From Maribacter aquimaris (GTDB lineage Bacteria > Bacteroidota > Bacteroidia > Flavobacteriales > Flavobacteriaceae), in NCBI RefSeq assembly GCF_014596745.1, contig NZ_JABTCF010000012.1, positions 102,082 to 166,081 of the forward strand: 64,000 nucleotides of DNA. The letters are read 5' to 3'. Each line of letters opens with the position of its first letter. The first letter of the stretch is position 1. Position numbers and translations under genes: made by a program. Positions 59,594-64,000 of this stretch are shown here, in pieces. The notes under the pieces were generated by a model. That model was not told the DNA's origin, did not search any database, and saw only the letters and a list, made by a program, of their open reading frames with translations.

Positions 59594-62500
59594 TTACCTA
59601 ACAATAATCTTCCTCAGTGAGTTCCCGTAGGGTGTTTCCAATAAAACGGCATATACCCCAGTTGGAAGGGTGGAAAGGTCAAAAGGAACACTATATGAGG
59701 TTTTCCCTTGTTCTTTTTCGGATGCCATCAGGGCATTATTCGCTAAACTAAAGACTTTTATACTGATGTTGCCCCTCTCGGTCAATTTCACTTCTGCCGT
59801 GAACTTCCCATCGGTAGGATTGGGATATACCAAGAAATCCTCGATCAAACGTTGCCCATTTTTGTTGTCCGTTTCTGCAATGGTGGGGTCTTTTGCGACC
59901 ACGATGATGGTTTTGGTCTGTTGGGCCAAACATTCACCGATCTTGGTAAGGATACCCACTTCATATTCCCCAGCCTCGGCGAATACGATCTCGGCTTCGT
60001 CGCTATCCTGCAGGAGCACTTGTGCGCCTTCGGGCAGGATCCATTCGGTGATTTCGGGAAGGGGGTAACTGATATCTACCAACACTGCTGTTTCTCCAAC
60101 AAAAACCTGACTGGACACTGCCAATTCAGCAGCGATTTGAGCGGTGCTCTTATCGATGGAAATGCTGCCGATAGCGGTACACCCTGTAGCGGATTGCACG
60201 GTAACCGTATAATCACCTTTTTCATTCACTACAATAAATGGTTCCGCACTTATAAATCCATTATCGGAATACCAGGAATAGGTTGCGGTGGCATCTTCCA
60301 CCGTTGCATCGAGGAACAGTTCCTGTTCGGCACAGAGTACGCGGTCATCCCCTAGGTCAACGTTCAGAGGCAATGGGTCTTCCAAGATGTATGTTCTTTC
60401 TATGGTGCCATTAGGTAGCCCCGTGATCGTTACTGAATATTCCCCTGCGGGTAAGTTGTCAATGCGATTGGTGGATGCCCCCGTCGACCATGAATAGCTG
60501 TTATTGCCATTGCCTTGATTGACAAGCAAGGAGATACTCCCGTTGGATTCCCCTGAACATATCGGTTGCACTAGGGTCTCCTCAACGATATCGGGTTCTG
60601 TAATTTCGTATGTTTCAATTAAGGAACAACCATTGGCATCGGTGACGGTAATTGTGTATACATCCGCAGTCAGGTTTACGATTTCCGAGGTGTTCCCTAC
60701 AATAGATCCGTCGGAAGCTCTGGTCCAGGATATGTTGTAAGTGGGTTGTCCGCCACTGACCTCAAGGACGATGCGGCCATCTTGGGCTTTATATTCAGAG
60801 GCATGCGTCAATGAAACATTACTTATCATTAGCGGATTGTCCGGTGCGGATATGGTAATGGTCCTATCGGAGGAACAGCTGTTGGCATCCACAACCTCGA
60901 TAGTATATTCGCCATTGGCTACATCCGTGATATCTTCCGTATTGGCTCCATTGTTCCAATAGAATTCATAAGGCGTCGTACCCCCGCTGACCGAAATGTC
61001 GATGGCCCCGGTCTCCCCACCGTTGCACATTACATTTGTAATATTCTCCAAGGTTATCTCCAAGAGGTCTGGTTCTGTTATGGTAATGGAATCGGAATCT
61101 TTGACAATCCCATTACCATCCTTTACCCTCACGAAATAGGTCCCTGCGGTTAGGCCTCCTATGATTTCACTGGTTTCGGAAAGAAGGTCATCAGATCCAT
61201 TAGAGGAATCGAACCATTCAAAAGTATAGGGTGCTATCCCGCCTTGAACGGTAGCCGTGATTTCGCCAAAATCGTTTCCGTTACATTCCAAGAAAACGGT
61301 CTGGGCCAAGGACACCAAAAGTTCCCCAGGTTCGGTAATGGTAAAATCCTGTGTAAAATAACAACCAGTGGTTAAGTCACCATTGAAATTGTCATCGGTA
61401 ATCACTAGGGTATAGGTCCCTTCGGGAAGGTCAGCGATATCATCACTATTGTCGGTAGGAGGGACGAAGCCCGATGGTCCTGTCCAAGTATAAGTCAATG
61501 CACCGGTGCCCCCAAAGGCGGTAATACTTATGGCACCATCGGCAGCATTTGCCGCAGAAATAGATTGTTGTAGATCAAGGGTAATGGCAATGGGTTGGGG
61601 TTCGGTAATGGTGAAATCGACGTCCACGGTACATAGATTGGCATCTTGTACCCTAACGGTATGATTGCCTGCTTCCAAACCGGGGAAGGAATTACTGTTC
61701 TGGTAGTTGATTCCCCCATCGATGGAATAGTTGTAACCGGGTGTTCCCCCATCGGGGGTTATGAGTACACTACCATCTTCCGCACCAAAGCAAGTGACAT
61801 CGGTAGTGAAGGCCTGGGCGGTGAGTTGGGTGGGTTCGGTAATGGTTATTTCCGCACTTGTGAAGGCAGGTGTCGTTGAGGCGTCGGTTACGGTAAGGGT
61901 GTAGGTGCCTGGTGGTAAGTTCTCAATATCATCTTCGGCCGTGGTGTTCAAAATACCTACGCCGACTTCCGTCCAAGTATAGGTGATGGGCGCTTCCCCC
62001 GTAACGGTGGTGAGGATACTCCCGTCATCGGCACCGAAGCAGCTTATATTGTTCGCTTCATCTATTACTATTGATAATGGTCCGGGTTCGGTAATTTCGA
62101 AGGGTTGTACCAGACTGCAACCATTATCGTCGGTCACGGTCACGGAGTAGGTACCTGGGCCGAGATCAAATAGGTTTTGATCCGTGATCCCGCCAACATT
62201 GGGACCTGCCCAGACAAAGTCCAGGTTCCCGAACCCACCGTTGAACACGGGTTCTATGGATCCATTGGAAAGGCCCTGTGCGGACACATCGGTGATGGTA
62301 CTGCTTGCCTCGTCCCAAGTAATGGAAGGTGTTGATGTGATTGTTACCATCTGGGTATAGGTACAGCCTCCATCCTCTTCAATAACCACGATATGGTCAC
62401 CAACGGGAACATCGGTAAAGACATTGAAGTTTTGAAAGTTCACCCCGTTGTCGATGCTATATCGGTACTTTGGGTTGGGATCCAAGGTACCGCCCAGAAC

Positions 62501-63904
62501 GTTCGTTATGGTGATCGTCCCATTATCAATGCTCGGGCAAGACGGTGTAAGGTCGATCGTCGCAGAAATGACCATTGGCTCCTCGATAACAACATTCGTT
62601 GTACTAGTTAGGAGTCCGACATCGGAATCTTCTACGGATAAGCGATAGGTACCCGGGGAAACCCCTGTCAAAGTAGCGGTATTATCGCTATTGGTCTCGG
62701 TAGCTATGACCGTGCCGTTTGGACTGCCATCCTCAAGGATAAAAGTATAGGTCACCGGGAAGGTACCCTGAACGGTTGCGGTTAATGTTCCGTCGTTCAT
62801 TCCGTTGCAACTGATATCGGTTCCGGTAAAGGATAGGATCTTCAAGGGTCCGGGCTCGTCAATTCGGATAGGGCCGTAATTTTGGGTACACCCTTTGTCA
62901 TCGCTGACCTCGACATTGTATTCACCGGCATAAAGACCTGATAGGGTCAATAGACCGGTATTGTCGGAAAAGGAGCCCCCATTGTCCTGGGTGCCCGTCC
63001 AGTTGATACTGTACGGTGGGGTACCGCCGGATATGTCGATGGTCAATGCCCCATCGGAACCGCCGATGGTCGTTGCATCCTGATGTAAGCCCAAATCTTC
63101 GGTGACGGAAAGTAAATCAGGTTCGTCCACAAGAATTCCCAAGACGGGTACAGCCTCACAGCCATTTTGGTTTCGTACGTAAACGTCATAGAATCCTCCG
63201 GAAACTATGGGGATCGAATTACTGAGCAAGTCCAGCCAATCCCCATAAAAGCCTAATTTGTATTGGTAACCGGTGCCACCCGATACAGTGACCGTGATAC
63301 TTCCGTCTTGTGCAGCATTACAGCTGATATCGGAAGGTGTTGTATTTTGGATAACGACTTCACTGGGATTATTTAGGGTTACTTCTACGGTAACGGTTGA
63401 AAGCGTGTTCGATAGATCCATCCCATTGGAAGCAACGCTAAGCTCATACACTCCATCATCCAAGGTGTTTAAGTCGATAGATGGATTAGAAGTGGTTCCT
63501 GAACTAAAAGCCACACCATTAAGGGTCCATTCGAAAACATAGGGCGTTGTTCCCCCCGATATTGGAATGCTGATGGCCCCATCGGTATTTTCAGCACAGG
63601 ATATCTCGGTAATCGTTGGTGTTCCCAATTCGGGCAAGGGTATAGCCTCCAAAACAATGGTATTGCTCGTGGCACTGCAACCGTTGTTATCCGTGACCAC
63701 AACATAGTAGCTTCCTTCGCCTAGACCGGTAAAATTCTCTGAATCGTTGGCACTATCTGTAATTTCATCCAGTTTTTGATTGGTAGTATCAAAAAGCTCA
63801 TAAGTAAAATTAGAGGTACCGTCGTTGGTAATGATATGAAGACTACCGTCCGTGGCATTCGGGGCGGAAGGTTGTTGTAGCCACCCCGACGAACCACTTT
63901 TCAA
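59594..63904 (-). CDS. SprB-repeat T9SS cargo protein, 5'-truncated
   Basis: 1436 residues visible. About 13-14 SprB-type repeats of 70-100 residues, each with a Gly-rich turn (GGTxPYxFxW), GTYTVTVTDxNGC and a closing ITITEPxxL strand. A short Ig-like stretch follows (about 1250-1350), then a type A T9SS sorting domain at the C-terminus (LVYPNPTDGKFTAEV to LRKIIVR). The protein is therefore expected to be secreted by T9SS and attached to the surface as an adhesin, possibly for gliding. No signal peptide is present: the frame starts at a TTG at 63904, and an in-frame stop lies just upstream (63911-63913). The gene thus lacks its 5' part. Confidence 0.88.
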   Translation of the reverse strand: MKSGSSGWLQQPSAPNATDGSLHIITNDGTSNFTYELFDTTNQKLDEITDSANDSENFTGLGEGSYYVVVTDNNGCSATSNTIVLEAIPLPELGTPTITEISCAENTDGAISIPISGGTTPYVFEWTLNGVAFSSGTTSNPSIDLNTLDDGVYELSVASNGMDLSNTLSTVTVEVTLNNPSEVVIQNTTPSDISCNAAQDGSITVTVSGGTGYQYKLGFYGDWLDLLSNSIPIVSGGFYDVYVRNQNGCEAVPVLGILVDEPDLLSVTEDLGLHQDATTIGGSDGALTIDISGGTPPYSINWTGTQDNGGSFSDNTGLLTLSGLYAGEYNVEVSDDKGCTQNYGPIRIDEPGPLKILSFTGTDISCNGMNDGTLTATVQGTFPVTYTFILEDGSPNGTVIATETNSDNTATLTGVSPGTYRLSVEDSDVGLLTSTTNVVIEEPMVISATIDLTPSCPSIDNGTITITNVLGGTLDPNPKYRYSIDNGVNFQNFNVFTDVPVGDHIVVIEEDGGCTYTQMVTITSTPSITWDEASSTITDVSAQGLSNGSIEPVFNGGFGNLDFVWAGPNVGGITDQNLFDLGPGTYSVTVTDDNGCSLVQPFEITEPGPLSIVIDEANNISCFGADDGSILTTVTGEAPITYTWTEVGVGILNTTAEDDIENLPPGTYTLTVTDASTTPAFTSAEITITEPTQLTAQAFTTDVTCFGAEDGSVLITPDGGTPGYNYSIDGGINYQNSNSFPGLEAGNHTVRVQDANLCTVDVDFTITEPQPIAITLDLQQSISAANAADGAISITAFGGTGALTYTWTGPSGFVPPTDNSDDIADLPEGTYTLVITDDNFNGDLTTGCYFTQDFTITEPGELLVSLAQTVFLECNGNDFGEITATVQGGIAPYTFEWFDSSNGSDDLLSETSEIIGGLTAGTYFVRVKDGNGIVKDSDSITITEPDLLEITLENITNVMCNGGETGAIDISVSGGTTPYEFYWNNGANTEDITDVANGEYTIEVVDANSCSSDRTITISAPDNPLMISNVSLTHASEYKAQDGRIVLEVSGGQPTYNISWTRASDGSIVGNTSEIVNLTADVYTITVTDANGCSLIETYEITEPDIVEETLVQPICSGESNGSISLLVNQGNGNNSYSWSTGASTNRIDNLPAGEYSVTITGLPNGTIERTYILEDPLPLNVDLGDDRVLCAEQELFLDATVEDATATYSWYSDNGFISAEPFIVVNEKGDYTVTVQSATGCTAIGSISIDKSTAQIAAELAVSSQVFVGETAVLVDISYPLPEITEWILPEGAQVLLQDSDEAEIVFAEAGEYEVGILTKIGECLAQQTKTIIVVAKDPTIAETDNKNGQRLIEDFLVYPNPTDGKFTAEVKLTERGNISIKVFSLANNALMASEKEQGKTSYSVPFDLSTLPTGVYAVLLETPYGNSLRKIIVR

Positions 63905-63944
63905 GTGGTACTAGAGAGCTGTTAATCTATTGATTAGCAGCTCT
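63893..63944. other. Two hairpins at the truncated 5' end of the SprB-repeat gene
   Basis: ACCACTT-TTC-AAGTGGT (63893-63909) is a perfect 7-bp hairpin. A second hairpin of about 13 pairs follows (63915-63944, AGAGCTG...CAGCTCT with loop TATT), then TTTT on the plus strand. It resembles an intrinsic terminator, yet no plus-strand gene precedes it. It marks the point where the SprB-repeat frame is lost. Confidence 0.6.
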
Positions 63945-64000
63945 TTTCATTTTATATGGTATCAGATGATATCGTTTGATATCCTATAACTGGTGTATGG

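Noticed and set aside
59670..63705. Numerous plus-strand ORFs opposite the SprB-repeat gene
   Set aside because: Shadows of repetitive coding sequence; the minus-strand frame has clear repeats and a T9SS domain.

Overview
The window is a 64 kb piece of a Bacteroidota chromosome, almost certainly a marine-type member of the Flavobacteriaceae. The grounds are several large TonB-dependent receptors with CarboxypepD_reg-like N-termini, a type IX secretion (T9SS) C-terminal sorting domain, SprB repeats, DUF4270, DUF5689 and DUF3108 proteins, atpD-atpC as a separate pair, and recurring promoters of the Bacteroidota form TTG-N16-18-TAnnTTTG. No genus is assigned. No tRNA, rRNA, insertion sequence, prophage or true CRISPR array was seen.

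Left part (1-16.9 kb): the 3' part of lspA faces a 5-formyl-THF cyclo-ligase gene. Then come uvrC, a PlpD-like patatin/beta-barrel protein, and hppD. A compact operon (DUF3108 protein, tryptophan 2,3-dioxygenase, LysM/M23-like lipoprotein, pgi) follows. A promoter, two hairpins and a terminator between hppD and that operon look like an unannotated small RNA gene. An orphan TonB receptor, a split ThrE exporter and a four-helix membrane protein complete this part.

Middle (16.9-29 kb): a DUF1080 protein, a secreted EEP-family nuclease/phosphatase, a divergent TonB receptor and a DUF5689/lamin-tail lipoprotein form what looks like a surface nucleic-acid or phosphoester scavenging locus. Its receptor and lipoprotein genes are separated by about 18 tandem copies of a 34-bp hairpin-forming repeat. 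A cytoplasmic triple-PAS histidine kinase with a single-domain response regulator, a DinB-like protein and katG (with an OxyR-like palindrome upstream) follow.

Right-middle (29-57.8 kb): mostly housekeeping genes (nitrilase-family amidase, comF, glyS, xth, radA, panC, panD, glmS, atpD, atpC, a YhcC-like radical SAM gene) with surface genes among them. The surface genes are an Ig-like lipoprotein, a TonB receptor with a propeller-like lipoprotein, a plant-type LRR protein, a DUF4270 lipoprotein carrying thrombospondin type-3-like repeats, and another orphan TonB receptor. panC, panD, a flippase-like gene, an esterase-like gene that has lost its nucleophile, and radA run as one co-directional group.

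Right end (57.8-64 kb): an AT-rich accessory patch with REP-like palindromes, hypothetical genes and a frameshifted gene leads into a large SprB-repeat T9SS protein. Its N-terminus is missing at a junction marked by two strong hairpins, where the window ends.

The observations most worth following up are the 34-bp array inside the receptor/lipoprotein transcription unit, the candidate small RNA at about 7240-7342, the three 21-bp-phased direct repeats at 38342-38395, two unannotated single-helix microproteins, the nucleophile-less esterase, and the broken SprB gene.
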